Shown: piece by piece, positions 1 through 12,487 of the stretch | Layout: every line of letters starts with the position of its first letter | Position numbering within the stretch: the first letter of the stretch is position 1 | Assembly (NCBI RefSeq): GCF_030272615.1 | Contig: NC_081412.1 | Coordinates: 101,183,796-101,247,795 of the forward strand | Origin: Cryptomeria japonica | Lineage: Eukaryota > Streptophyta > Pinopsida > Cupressales > Cupressaceae | Direction of reading: 5' to 3' | DNA length: 64,000 nucleotides | Translations under genes and position numbers: made by a program | Notes under the pieces: generated by a model | The model's input: only the letters and a program-made list of their open reading frames with translations | Database searches by the model: none | What the model was told of the DNA's origin: nothing

Positions 1-1430
1 TGTGTTAGCGAGTTAGTGACAATGCTACCAAATCGTCTTAATTACAAGCTCGCAACTCCTTTTACGAATCCTCAAAGAATCTCGGGAGTGAGTGACAGTC
101 GTTGATCTTCATCAAGCCCTTCAGTCGCAACCTTGCAACAACAGTTATAATGTTCTTTCTTTACTTGCGAGCTGGTGACCACTGCAAATCTAACAAAACA
201 ACTTATTTCATTGCAAGCTCGCAACTAGAAACTTAACTTGACTTAAACCCTTGGGATCTCACGACAAAAAGACACTTAATCGCCGTCACATGCTCTCAAC
301 ACTTTTTGACTTAAGACTTACAAATCCGCGAGCATGCAATGACCACAAAATCAGACCAAAACTTACTTGTCACCAGATGGCAACTTAAAATGATAAACAA
401 CTTCAAAACCTGTGAGCAAGTGATGAAACCAACTAAGTTGTGATACGAACCACATCGCGTGATCATAAATTAAAATGACTTAACCGCGAACAACTTGCTT
501 CCTTGCGATAACATAAAATCACACCCAGTCGCAACCTCACAACATAAAATGGTATTTGGGCACTGTCACTTCTCTCAAGTCTCATTAATTGCCATTTGCA
601 ATTTGCCACACTTGTATGAACTAGCTAGTGTGGCATTAATGCAATTATACAAATGTCAAAATCTCGGCTAAATCATGCAATTTATGGTATTTGGGCACCG
701 TCACTTCTCTCAAGTCTCATTAATATTAATTGCCATATTTGCATGGACTAGCAGTAGCCACCGTGGCATTTGATTGGTGATTTCCATTCAAAACTTTTAC
801 AGAACCCAACAAACAAGTCCACGTGTCAATCCCCATCTTTAATCGCACACTCGCAACCGGTTATAACAATTTGGAAAGGAACTGGCGTGTTAGCGACAAT
901 GCTACCAAATCCTCTTAATCGCAAGCTCGCAACCCCTTTTACAAATCCTCAAAGAATCTTGTGAGTAAGCGATAGCCATTGATCTTCATCAAGCCCTTCA
1001 GTCACAACCTCGCAACAACATTTGTAATATTCTTTCTTTACCTGCGAGTTGGTGACCATTGAAAATCTAACAAAACAACTTATTTCATTGCAAGCTCACA
1101 ACTAGAAACTTAACTTGACTTAAACCCTTGTGATCTCATGACAACAAGACACTTAAGCATTGTCGCATGCTCGCAACACTTTTTCACTTAAGACTTACAA
1201 ACCCGCGAGCATGCGATGACCATAAAATCAGACCAAAACTTACCTGTCGCCAAATCGCAACTTAAAATGCTAAACAACTTCAAAACCTGCGAGCAAGCTA
1301 TGAAACCAACTAAGCTGCGATACCAACCACATCGCATGATTGAAAATTAAAATAACTTAACCAAGAACACCTCGTGATCTTGCGACAACATAAAATCCCA
1401 CCCAGTGACAAGCTTGCAACATAAAATGGT
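1..1430. repeat. Two diverged direct copies spaced 877 bp
   Basis: Bases 1-553 and about 878-1430 are copies of one another. The landmark atgctacca occurs at 22 and 899, and acataaaatggt at 542 and 1419, so the offset of 877 holds at both ends. The first copy may begin before the window. Many differences are CG in one copy against TG or CA in the other, as expected from decay of methylated CpG. The DNA is rich in TCGC/GCGA words such as ctcgcaac and gcgagc. I see no coding potential and do not recognise the repeat family. Confidence 0.8.
550..775. repeat. Short direct duplication, ~135-bp offset
   Basis: The block beginning tggtatttgggcac at 550 recurs at 685 and runs through cttctctcaagtctcattaa to a gtggcatt ending. 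It lies in the spacer between the two larger 877-bp copies. No function is visible. Confidence 0.7.
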
Positions 1431-2384
1431 CAAGTGCAAAACATCTTGCGAGGTAGCGACAACTAAAATCTCCCAGTATTCGCAAGCTCGCAACTTAAAC
1501 TGACTTGATGATAAAGGACCTGTGAGTTAGGGATAACCATAAAATCTCAAAACTTTTTATCTCTTGACTGTAGCGACCCAACGAGTACCAACAAAAATTG
1601 ATGTTTTATGTTAATTTACCATCATAAATAGGTGCGAGCAGTGGCACACAGACCATTGATGACTTAGTACTTACTTGCTAACTCTCATGGCTATAATGCA
1701 TGGCATCAAACCAATTTGAGACCTCGCGACCAAAGCAATTTCATTAAAAATCTCCATCTCGCTAATATAAAATGCTAACACTCAAAAAACTAGAGACCTC
1801 GTGATTTAAACCCAAACCAACACACACTAAGTCGCCACTTAAATTGTTAAACATGAAATTTATCTGCGAGTTAGAGATGAAACATTAAACATGTCTGACC
1901 AACCTTTTGACCACACTTGACGTTGACATGGACAAATAAAGAGAGGACAACTCAGATTTTCAACTCACGACAACTTCGGTTTACTAGCCAACTAAGACAA
2001 AAAACAAACACAAAACCCTAATCAACATGAACACCATGTTAAGCATTTAATATAGAACAGTAGAAAGGTTCTAGCAGTAACAGTTATGTAGTTTGAATAA
2101 TTTTATAGATCTTGTGACACAAATTGTTGCATTTCATGTTCAACATAATGTGGAACCAAATACCAATTTACTAATAGTTCAATTGTTTACTAATAATTCA
2201 AATTCACAATTAAAAATATGAAATAAGTATCCGTTCTGATTGACAAATTCAAGGAATACAATATCAAAAATCATCAATGACAACTATAGTATTGCAATTT
2301 TGCAAATTGAAATTGTAATATGAGTCAAGAACTGTACTATAATTATAAATACCTATAAACTGACTGTTAATTTATTTCAGTGAC
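1431..2384. other. Non-coding stretch without recognised feature
   Basis: Up to about 1900 the TCGC/GCGA-rich character of the preceding repeat continues with no clear second copy. After that the sequence is AT-rich with no useful reading frame. It ends at the 3' side of the hAT pseudogene and may hold that transposon's terminus, but I could not identify a terminal inverted repeat. Confidence 0.4.
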
Positions 2385-5185
2385 TCACTTTGAGGCTTCC
2401 ATATCCCAAATGGAGTCAAGATCTGGAAACTGACTAGTACTAACAGGTTCATCTTCATTATGAGTCAGATATTAAAAAATGTCTTCATCTTCATGCTGAC
2501 TCTAAGTCTGCAATCCATCATATTCATTTGTCTCAACACTAGCACTAGTAGTAACATCACCAACTTTTAAAGTGTTGCACATCCCTCATCTTTCACACAT
2601 GGAATTCCAGATTTCCAGTGCCCTATCATGTGGAAAATCTCTAACATTATACTGGTTTAAAAACAACCTCAAGCAAGTTTCGAAATTCTTGTCTAATTTG
2701 TTTCTAATCTTTGATTTCAAAAGGTCTAATGCACTGAAAACTCTCTCATCTTCCACCGACCCCAATATCATTGTTTGACATAAATCAACAAGTTTCAAAT
2801 ATTCTGGTATTGCAATATGCAATGCTTCACTTTGATCTATCCTTTTCCAAAGCCTTGTGATTGATCTAGGTTCAAATGGATTCTCTAAGTTAACCAACTG
2901 TTGTTTCATAACCAATGTAAACTATTTACATTATTTTCTAAAATGATCTGAATTTAAAATTCCTTCTATTGGCTGTCCATTGCAATATGCATCTTTTGAA
3001 AATGTCAATAACAATTCCTCTAGTTTTTTATGATACATCTTTGCGTCATTTGGATTATCTCCAATTGAATGCCAAAATTGAGGATACACACAACCCATGG
3101 CTTCAAGCATTTCTTCTCAATGGAATCTTTCATGAATCTCAGATGAAAGTTCATATGCAATAGACTTCAAATTATCACTAACAGATTTAACAATCTTGTC
3201 AAAATCTTTCTTTTTAATTGGTAGTGCTCTGCCTCGCTTGCCCGTCTTAGATTGGTGCATTGGTATCTGAAATCTTTTTACAAAGACACATAACTCATTT
3301 TTTGTATTGAAATGTAAATTTTTTTTAGCATGATTCAAATTTGTAATTATCTGCCACCTAAAAAAATTTGGGCTTCGCCCTATTAGATCTGAATATAGAC
3401 CATCCAGGCTCAAGCATATCATTTTACGTAGAGTTCTATACTTATTGATATACATAGTTTTGTCTTGGGCTTTCTTAACAAGTTTGTTTATTGAATCTAG
3501 CATGGGGAGAAGACTAGCTAAAGTTAACAGAGTCTCTATATCACTTAACTTATGTAAGAGATCATGAGCTTTGTCTACTATGAGGCGTTGCTCATACATT
3601 AGTCTGATCAAGGATTGATATTATGTTAGAACTCGTTCCACTAGTCCATACAAGGAGATCCATCTGGTCTCAACATCCCTGAGAAGCTTGTTTACTCCTA
3701 TTACTGCCTTAACAAAAATCTAAAATTCTGCAAAACGTTTAGGACTTCGATAGAAGTATGAGTGGAGCTCGTGGACCAGATCTTCAACTTTTGACACTGT
3801 AGGGAAATTTCTTACAATTCTATATGCTAAATTCATTCGATGGGCCATGTATGGTGCAATACTAGTTTGTAATCTTGTGCAAAGACCACTCCTTTGACCT
3901 TGCATTACTATAGCTCCATCAGCCCCAACATACACCAACTTATTGGCAATTGTCAAGTCATCCATACCAGCAATTTCATTCAAAACTTTCTTAACTTCCA
4001 AATATAAATTTTCTATTGTTGAATTGCCCCTCATTTTACGAACACAGAGTTGATGAGCTCGGTGGACATGTTCTTTATGGTATACACATGCATACAAACC
4101 CAAGCAGTGTTATCTACCGCAGTAACTTCATCTATGGATAATGAAATGAAATTTGACTCTTTTACACTCTCTTGTAAATTTTTCTTTTACACCTCAGTGA
4201 GACAATTTGCCATTTCCCATCCAGCATTTATTGACCAATGTGACATAGAATAGTGAGGAACATTCAAAAAGGATAATAAATTATTAAATTCTAGGAAATA
4301 TTTCATAGGACGCCCTCTCGACATAATATGAAAAACAACAATCATTTGAACAGTCTTTGTTAGGTTTGCATCTTTCGCTACATGTTCAAGCCCAACCTTG
4401 ATTGTATTTCCAAATCCACTATTACCAATCAGTGTCATTTTGTGGTTATGCTCTTCATATTCCGTGACATACTTAACATGAAGACATTCTTCCTTTGATT
4501 TCCATCTTACTACTCGTGTTTCCTTTCCATCTATGATCTGTTTTTCATAAACATTACCAATATGCTTTTCTATGGTTTCAAGCTTTAGCTGTATCTTCTT
4601 CTCTCTTTTAGTTTTCCAGCTACAAATCTTACACCTGCATTCTGTTGGTTGTTCATCATTGTTTGGGACCAATTCAATGAATGGGTACTTTGCTACCCAA
4701 TCAAATTTAAAACTCCTTATCATCTCCCACTCTCGCCCCAATTTTACTTTCCTTTTTCTTTTCTTCCTACCAACATCATCTTCAGTACTAGCATTTGCAT
4801 CCGAGTGAATTATCTCATTATGTGTATCCCTTACAACATCTTCTACTGTGTTGGTATTGTCATCCTCATTTGATGCACTTAACTCAATGACAATCCCACC
4901 TTGTGGTGGTGGTGAGCTACTGTGAATGGCTTCTGCAACTGTAGAAGTTGATGGACTAGAAACTTTTCCAATTCCAAAGAAATACTTTATGGTAGTATCT
5001 TTAAGTTTAAGTTTTGGGCGTTTTGATGGCCTCTCAATCCCTTCAGTTTCACTGCCCTGAGGAGTCTTACCCTTGTCTGACATCCCAATCCCTTCACCAC
5101 CCTAAAGAGTCTCAGTCTCACCCTTGTGTGACATCTCAATCCCTTCACCATCCTGAGGAGTCTCACCCATGTCTGACTGTGACAT
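2385..5185 (-). pseudogene. Broken hAT-superfamily transposase
   Basis: Cut-and-paste DNA transposase, now dead. Read from the right: a charged N-terminus, then a zinc-finger-like segment with CRCKICSW (about 4640-4620), then a core containing YVGADGAIVMQGQRSG and MAHRMNLAYRIV (3720-4103), then a C-terminal hAT dimerisation block with VEDERVFSALDLLKSKIRNK (2586-2915). The frame is broken by a stop at 4187, a frameshift near 4080, and stops at about 3720, 3612 and 3117, with further stops before 2915. Between the breaks the reading continues with family-like sequence. The full span gives some 900 codons, reasonable for hAT. The VGADGA...MAHRMNLA type resembles plant and animal hAT-like proteins carrying TTF-type or ZNF862-like N-termini; this is recalled, not searched. 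The ATG at 5185 is the upstream-most in frame; 5083 is an alternative. Confidence 0.85.
5031..5180 (-). repeat. ~48-bp tandem repeat in hAT N-terminal coding region
   Basis: Three imperfect units built around 'caatcccttca...gaggagtctcaccc' encode repeats like MSDKGKTPQGSE and MGETPQDGEGIE at the transposase N-terminus. The middle unit carries an in-frame TAG. Unit count probably varies between copies of the transposon. Confidence 0.65.
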
Positions 5186-6297
5186 CTTGAGTCTTGATCT
5201 CTCACTATGAATTATAAGTTAAAACTAATACTATCAAGTATGAATAAATGATTACTCACCTTTATGCCTTCTCAATTCTCTGAATCAAGAATATGGAATG
5301 CCTGGGCCTGTGTTGCAGGATTGTAACTCTGGCCCTCCACCCTACAATGTGAATGAACTTCGACTTTCCAACTCAATTTGTGAAATGCGAATCGAGACTC
5401 GAGAGCTCTCAATTTACTAATTAGACATGAAAAAATTGTAAGAAAGAGTGTATTTATAGAAATGCATGATTCCATTTTTGGCGAATTGGGCGGGGCTCAG
5501 GCATCGCAATTGCCAATAAACATTTAATTTAATTACATTTTTGGCAAATTGTGCGGGCGTGAAATGAACATTTAATTTAAGCGGGGCGAAATGGGTCCTG
5601 AAATGCTTATAATGTTTTAATTGATATTGGCAAATTTGGCCAATGTGTGCAATGAACATTTAATTTACCATTGGCGAATTAGGTCTTGGGTATGTGGTCA
5701 TTTTACTATTGCTGGCGAATAACAAAGGTGATCTAATACCAATGTCTAAGTGATTCCAAGTGAATATTATGGGCATGCACATCGATGGTGTGTGGTCAAT
5801 GGCGAAGCCAGATTCTATAGTGTGTCGTTAACCTCGAAATTCTAGGCAATTTGGACACGATTGTTGCCCCAGACTATTCGCACGAAATTCGCCAATTGGT
5901 GAAGATTCGCCACAAAAAAACTCTCTCGATGAAATGAGGGAATGCTATGGTTATGGTTAGAATGTAAAGAAATGTGTATGAAGGAATCTTAAGAATGGAA
6001 TTATTTAATTCTAAGAGTTAAATATGTTGAGGAAATGTAAACTAGGTTTAGTTAACGATGAAGCGGAATCATGTAGATGCATTGAAAGGTACAAAGCATG
6101 TATAGTATATAAGTTGATTTATTAAGAAAGCATTAAGATAATTGCATTATACATTGGAATTAATGATAAAGGAGATGATCACGATAGGAAATTAGATGCA
6201 TTTAAAGCATGGTTAAATGGATTAGTAAAGATGGAATATACCTATGCATTAGGATTGCATTATCATGGAAAAAAGATAAAAAGCATGTAGATAGGAA
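5186..6297. other. Non-coding flank with GGCGAA-type short motifs
   Basis: No gene is seen. Between 5475 and 5905 the words ggcgaat, ggcaaat and attcgcc recur about eight times and aacatttaattta recurs three to four times. This could be the subterminal repeat zone of the adjacent hAT transposon, or an unrelated repeat. After 5930 the DNA is plain and AT-rich up to the AGGAA target site of element A at 6293-6297. Confidence 0.4.
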
Positions 6298-7420
6298 TGA
6301 TGAATACTAAGAGGGGGGGTGAATTAGTATACCAAAATATATTAAACTCAAACTTCTAAACAATTTAGCAGATAACCAGTATGACAGATTCAGTAATAAA
6401 CCGGTTAAGATAAATGCAAACCAAATTGCAAACAAAGCATTCACCCACAAAAGAACAATCTCCATAACACAAGATGTTTTGATGTGGAAACCCAAAAGGG
6501 AAAAAAACCACAATGAGAAGAAACTCACAAGTAACTATCTGTAGAATAGAAACCATACCGGTTAAGGTCATACAATGTTCTTCACTAGAATAGATCTTGT
6601 TAGGAATCTAGATCTATGTTAGGAGATAAGTCCTATTAAAGACTACCTTATGAGAGGATTTCAAATTCACAGTTGTGAACCACCTTGTTAGAGGATTTAC
6701 AAGGGCTTTGCTAGGCCTAGCGAGTTAAGGGTTTCAGACTTGTCGAAGATGTGAGTAATCAACAAGTAAGTGATCTAGATACTAGCACAATATGCTTTTA
6801 GATCCTTGATAGCTCATTATTAATGCACATTTCACATTACTTCAGTCTTCAATATCTCCACACTCTTTTTCTTCACATAAACCTAATATTCTCTTCTATG
6901 ATCGCACATACAAAACCCTCATCAACTACTAAAACCCTAGACATGATGTCCTTATAAAGGAGTCTAATTTCATGTCGGTCCAATAGGATTACATTACAAG
7001 TTCCTAGGTTTAGTGCATCTAGACACATTTGGTAACATGACACAAAATCACCACCAAAGTGTCGGTGAAAGATAACTCATCACACAAGTACTGGTTGGTA
7101 ACTCATCACAGAGTACCGGTTCATATAATTTACCGATTACCGGTTGTCAAAAGTGAAGATAGGAAAAATGTTAACTACCAATTTTTTCCTTCGTATCGCT
7201 TGAGATCCTTGAATCGCTTGAGGTCTTCATACCGCTTTGGGTCTTCAGTTAGTTTGTGACCGGTAAACATCTTTTGCAAAACAATGATAGTCTAAAGACT
7301 ATAATACATAATACTGATTGGAACAAATACCGGTTGAGCATAACTCATACATCAAGAAAGTGTACACAAAGCAAGTGTGTGTCCATCAATGACAATCACA
7401 ACATCATCACAATGGCAACA
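6298..7420 (-). repeat. Element A 3' LTR
   Basis: Sense sequence starts TGTTGCCATT next to the polypurine tract and ends ...ATTCATCA at 6298. It holds a TATA-like cctttataagg (revcomp around 6950-6960) and the GGGTTTCC/AAACCC block near 6480. It also holds the hairpin arms ATACTAA (6304-6310) and TTAGTAT (6324-6330) flanking a G7 run. Confidence 0.9.
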
Positions 7421-7432
7421 ATCTCCCCCTTT
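7421..7432 (-). other. Polypurine tract of element A
   Basis: Sense AAAGGGGGAGAT lies directly against the 3' LTR. It is the plus-strand primer site for reverse transcription, and the same 12-mer occurs in elements B1, C and D. Confidence 0.85.
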
Positions 7433-7699
7433 GGCATTGATGGCAACACTTAGGAAAATTTTGACATCTAAGTGTTTTTACAACAAAAATATGCCATATG
7501 CAAAATTACTCCCCCTAAGCATATACACTATCCGTTTTGCAGAAATTACAATGTCTACTATTCCCTTAAAGTGGTAACATGAAAGTATACATAACATTCA
7601 AAATTCAAAATTTTAAATACTACTCCCCCTTTGCCAAAAATGACAAAAGTACCTCAAAAAAACCCCTATTTCTCATTATCATTAAAATTGAGTAAATGT

Positions 7700-10600
7700 T
7701 TATGACAATAAGGAATGAAACTTGTCAAAAACTGATTTAAAATCCTACATAAAAGTCTTCATGGCTAATGACCATGACTCAAGTAATGAGGTAGCAACCT
7801 CACTTTTTGTCTGCATCTGAGATACCTATTCTTCCATGGCATCAATGGTACTCATCTCTTGAGTTACCGTTAAGGCTTCCAGATTGAGAAAGCACTTTTG
7901 AAGTATTTGCAGTCTGGGTAATAAGACTAGTTGAAGTTCCTGCAAATCTCTTGTCCAATTGCTAATCTCCAATTCTATCCTGGTAGACTAAAGCTGATAT
8001 CGGTGAACTATTTGCCCATATGTAGTGAAAGAAATATATGGCGTCTTGAAGTTGCTTATGTACGTCTGTGAATCTGATTGGAGTTTCTCTTTTTGGGTGA
8101 GCACATCATTGCAAAATAGATGGGGTTGGCTGATTTTTCTCAATAGTAGTTTTCCCTCATCCATAGCATCTCTTATACCCTTCTGCTATTTCTAAAGTTG
8201 AGACCAGAGCTCATTCAGTTTCTTGAATAAGGTAGTGTTTAGTGCCTTTTGATGCTTCTTCTGTGTATTTTCTTCAGCAACTTCTTCTAGGCATTGTACC
8301 TGGTCCTCTACAATAGTACATAGAAGTTTCAGTTTGGTCAAAGAAGAATCGATACTAGGGAGGTTAGTACCTAGAATCAAACTGGTGAGGGTGTCAACCA
8401 TAGTTTGAATGACATCCTATTCCTTTTTCCTCCTCAATGTTTCTAATCTTTCTTGTGTAAGTTTTATGCTTTGCAATAACTCCAATTCATCTGAAAATTA
8501 GAGGTTGATAGGGCTGGTGATGTCAACCAGTTTTGCTTGACCACCGGTTGCCTTTGGAGTGTCCGCTTGTTTGGATTTCTCTATTTCCTCCTTCTCTATA
8601 GCTCTTTTCTTTTCTTCTTCTCATCATCCTCCTGCTTCTTCTTTTCTTCCTCCTTTTTCTTCTTCTCCTCTTCTTTCCTCTTCTCCTCTTCTTTTCTCTT
8701 CTCCTCTTCTTTCCTCTTCTCATCTTCTTTCCTCTTCTCCTCTTCTTGTTTCCTCTTGTCTTCCACATTATTTTTCTCCTCCTCTTTCTTTTTCTCTTCC
8801 TCTTTCTTTTTCTCTTCCTCTTTCTCCACTTTCTCCTTATTAGCCTTTGCCTTGTCTAGTTTTTCCTTTTCTGCTTTTTCCTTGTCCTGTTTCTCTTTCT
8901 CTACTTTTTCCTTGTCAGCCTTTTCCTTTTCTGTGTCTAGAGTGACATCTTCAGCATCCAATGCATCAACATCAATAGTGTCCACTTGCTCTATAACTCT
9001 TTCTCCTTCACCATAAAATACCTCATCCGGTTTGGCTGAGGATAGGTCAGGTTCTTGTTCAGCCTTCTTGTTGGCCTCAGACACTTGATGTAACTGGACA
9101 ATAGCTTTGGCATGTAGATGAGTGTCCTTCTCCACTTCAGAGGTTTTGCCTTCTAGCAGCCTGAGTCTTCTTCTTCTCATGAAGAAGAGACCTTTATGCA
9201 TGTCCATTATCTCAAATAATTCAGAATTGGAGGCATCAAGAAAATACTGGGCAAAGATTTTCTCCCTTATTTCCCATTCTTTCTCAATGGAAATGCACCA
9301 TTTATTGTCCAAAGAATTGTACAAAGAATCAGGTGTCACCGATCTAATTTTAGATGGTGATAGGTCATTCATACACATATATTTTATCATTTCTTATTCT
9401 TCTTCTTCCTTCTCATTATCAAAAAAATCATCAAAATATTTTTTCAAGTCATCAAGCACCTTTCTCTTAATATTCTTTAAGGTCCTTTGACAATGTGTTA
9501 GAGGCATATAAGAAGAGATGTCTATACTTACCATTGCTGATGATGCAAGTGTAGTACTAATAGACTTAGCCTTCTTGCTTGATTGCTGGGTTTTCTTAGG
9601 TTGCACTTCCAGTTCGGTATCCTCGGACTTTGGTGAGTTGTTTTTGGTCTTCCACTTTCTCTCAAATACTTTAGTAGGTGTAACTTCTAGTTTATTCTTG
9701 GCAGGTGACCACTTGGTCACTTTTGGGCTTGCTGAAGTAACTGGTGCCGATACCGATGGCACTGCCTTGCCCTTTTTCACTGTAGGATTTTCAACCGGTG
9801 TTATCCTTTCCAAGTAGGTGTTGGTTTGCTTTTTCTTTGTATTTAGAGGTGAGGCAAGCAGGGTGGAGGCATACCTATATAGCATGTCATACATCACCTC
9901 ATATCCCATAGGTTCTACTTCTTCCTTTCTGGGCTCTACCGCTTCCATTATACATTCATCTACTTTTATGGTAAAGCAGATGTCCTCTTCCTATTTCTTA
10001 ACAATATCTCCAGAAACCCTCATCCTTTTGTCTAAACCTTAACCTCAGAGCACAGTCCTATTTGATGGACTTTAGGTTCAGTAGAAGTTGCTTCTACAAA
10101 TAGGTACACAAATCAAATGAGGCGTCTTCTTGAATCATCCTATAGGCGACATTCACTTCATCAACATGGATAGAGTTTATTCGGATAGCATAAAACACTT
10201 GATAGCCAATAACCATGCAGACATACTTGACCAAATCATCTTTGATGGGATTAACAATCATTCCTTGTTGATCGCTTAGAGAGCTGGTGAGCTTGGTCAT
10301 ATCAGTCTTGATGACCTTCCTTATAGCTGGCACCTCACCAATGTTACAGAAACCAGCGACGACATGAATAGCTTCTGTTGTTATGTCATGTGTCCTCTTG
10401 AGATACATTTTGTCGCCATGTACTCTACTAAGGATGATGCGGATGCGTTCTTCAGTGAACTCTTCAAGAAAATAAACAACACTATGTAGTTTCTTCCTCT
10501 CTAGGATGTTGTATTCTGGTTTGATTTTCTTGTCATCCCCACAGAACAGACCTAGCTAAGAATGGATCACTAGGGATCCTAGGTCTTCCAATTTGCAATC

Positions 10601-10735
10601 AATGTACTCTAAAATATCTTCTTCAATAATGACTCCGACAAGTATTTGGGATAGGGCATTGTATTTCATTTTCCTTTGAATAAATTCAGTTGAGTCCATA
10701 GGTACACTAGAACTAGAGTGTGATGTAGAAGCCAT
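7700..10735 (-). pseudogene. Element A ORF2, unknown protein, degenerate
   Basis: Starts MASTSHSSSSVPMDSTEF at 10735 and ends ...DKFHSLLS before a stop at 7700-7702, the same ending as element D ORF2. Recognisable blocks are IILSRVHGDKMYLKRTHDIT (about 10440-10375), the I-x-D-x-VKYVCMVIGYQ block (about 10230-10180), MEAVEPRKEEVEPMGYEVM (9948 down), and a Ser/Lys-rich linker. After these come a Lys/Glu coiled or charged tail (8596-8900) and a C-terminal helical part (8192-8401). Many stops break it, for example after LVIHS at 10556. Near 10030 it lacks roughly 180 bp present in D, removing a block between ALRL and the RVRISGD-like segment. The function is unknown. It occupies the place of pol but shows no catalytic motif. 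Confidence 0.75.
8600..8900 (-). repeat. Lys/Glu-coding low-complexity repeat
   Basis: Purine-rich on the sense strand, encoding runs such as KRKEEEKRKEEEKRKEDE. Equivalent to the 39-bp-period array in element D ORF2 (45.7-46.2 kb), but shorter and less regular. Confidence 0.8.
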
Positions 10736-11130
10736 GATTAACAAGAATTTCGAGAAATACATTCACAATTTCAAAATTTAGGGTTTGCCAATGCAGCTCA
10801 CACCACACCACTTCGGTTGCTCAATTACCGCTTAGTGTTCTTCACTGGTAGGTTGAAAATATCTCTGGATTCTTCTATAAGATTTGAATTCTCTTTGAAT
10901 TGCAAGTCAAATTGCCTTTTTTCGTTCTGCTCTTGAAAATTTCTTCGCTCATAAACTGATAAGTGAAAATGACCTTAAGAATCCCTTTTAAATAAACTCT
11001 TCACCTACCATAATAAATGCTCCACCACTAGGATACAAACCCTAATTTTGCTTCAAAAACTTCTACCGATTGATAGGTAGCATATACCAGTTTGGGTCTT
11101 TACCGATATAAATTGGGGGTTCAAAACATT

Positions 11131-12437
11131 TCACAGATTTGTTCCCCCTAAGCTTTTATGAAGCTCAGTTTGTTGGTTAGAGACTTCCACACTAGGTGCA
11201 GAAACTGGTTCATCCTATGACACTTCTTTAGATTTCTTTTTCCAAGTTTTATTCATTCTCACTTGAAAGGTTTCAACATCAATATTCCTTTCTAAAGTGA
11301 TCGATATATCATACGATAGGTTCTTTCTCATTCTGCAGGTTCTGGCAGTGTGTCCTAGTTTGTTACAATGATAACATACCATTCCAGGTGTTCTCTATGG
11401 TCCATTATTCATACTACCATTCTTCCTTTTGCATGTTGCAGTAGTGTGACCACTACCATGGTAGACTAAACAAGTTTCTCTCCAACCAATTGCCACTTGA
11501 TAGCCACTCGACCGATTGTCATAGGTATTATATCGGTTGGGATTCCGGTTCACAAAGGGTTCCAGAACAACTCCTTGAGTTCTTTAAGGATATCTCCCAG
11601 TGTTGTGAAAAATAGACCTGCATTCAAATGCTCTATGTCCAACCTTGTTGCATGCATAATAGTTTCCATTGAATCTATTGGATCTAGGCTTATTGTTTAG
11701 AAAATAAGGAAAAATATTGTAGGCCTTATTTCTACACACATTAGCAGTATGTCCTTCTTTGAGACAATTAAAGAAAATAGGTTTAAACTTTTTCTTACCT
11801 TTATCCTTTGATGTTGGTTGCTTCTTTCATGCTACATCTTTTGTTCCAGAGGTCTCACCTTCCTCATAACCGGAGAAACCAAGTCCAGTGGTATTCTTTA
11901 CCGGTTTTGTTTATTAAAGCTTTTTCTCTAGCTTAACAGTACTCTAATTGAATTTGGCAAGTATTTCCTTTGACTCAATGAGTTCCTTGGAAATAGCAGC
12001 ATTGGTTTCCTTCAAGGTTGCATTCTTAGAAATAGCCATGTTTAGTTCACCTTGCATTTCTTCTTTTTCCACTTTACTCCCTTGGAGATGAGCGGTAAGG
12101 GCAATGATTTCTTGCTTCAGCTTGGAGATCTCATGATCTTTGTCTTTTACCAGATCTTCAGCTTTCCTTTGGTTCTCAAGCTCTTGACACATTTTGATAG
12201 TCAGTCCTTCTAGTTCCCTTCTCAGGTTGGCATTAGATTCATTTAGTTTTTCAACTTCTTCAACTAGGGCATCCATGTCAGCTTCATTAGAAGTAATATT
12301 TTTAGTGAGCTCCATTAGTTTCTAAACATGCTCTCTTCTTTTTGCTAGAGAGGCTTTATACTTGACTTTGAGTTCATCATAGGCTTTCTCAGTCTGAGTG
12401 AGATGATGAGTAAGTTCACTCATAGTGTATTCCCCAT
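11131..12437 (-). pseudogene. Element A gag: coiled coil plus zinc knuckles
   Basis: Nucleocapsid/capsid-like protein. The ATG at 12437 corresponds to MGEYTM in element D. The N-terminal half is a long heptad-like coiled coil (11944-12315: LVEEVEKLNESNANLRRELE...). Four C-x2-C-x4-H-x4-C knuckles follow. Knuckle 1 has its first Cys changed to Phe (FFNCLKEGHTANVC), knuckle 2 its first Cys to Tyr (YYACNKVGHRAFEC), and knuckle 3 its second Cys to Tyr (CLVYHGSGHTTATC). Knuckle 4 (CYHCNKLGHTARTC) is intact. Several in-frame stops are present. No UBN2-type capsid domain of ordinary copia gag is visible, so the capsid fold is uncertain. Confidence 0.8.
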
Positions 12438-12474
12438 ATCTCCTTCCAAGTGGTTAGACTTATAGAAAGGTAGG

Positions 12475-12487
12475 TTGTGATACCAAT
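12475..12487 (-). other. Degraded primer binding site of element A
   Basis: Sense ATTGGTATCACAACC follows the 5' LTR. Only TGGTATCA matches the initiator-Met-type site TGGTATCAGAGC; the rest has diverged. Confidence 0.6.

Noticed and set aside
5795-5825. caatggcgaagccagattct, resembling a hAT-type terminal inverted repeat
   Set aside because: Its orientation fits a left end, not the right end of the adjacent transposase element. No partner or 8-bp duplication was found.
7059-7577. Short plus-strand frames in A's 3' LTR and the adjoining internal region
   Set aside because: LTR or untranslated sequence in antisense. The frames are not preserved in the partner LTR.
8523-9016. Plus-strand Ser/Phe-rich and minus-strand Arg/Lys-rich alternative frames
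   Set aside because: Shadows of the A ORF2 charged tail. The frame continuing the ORF2 homology with D is the real one.
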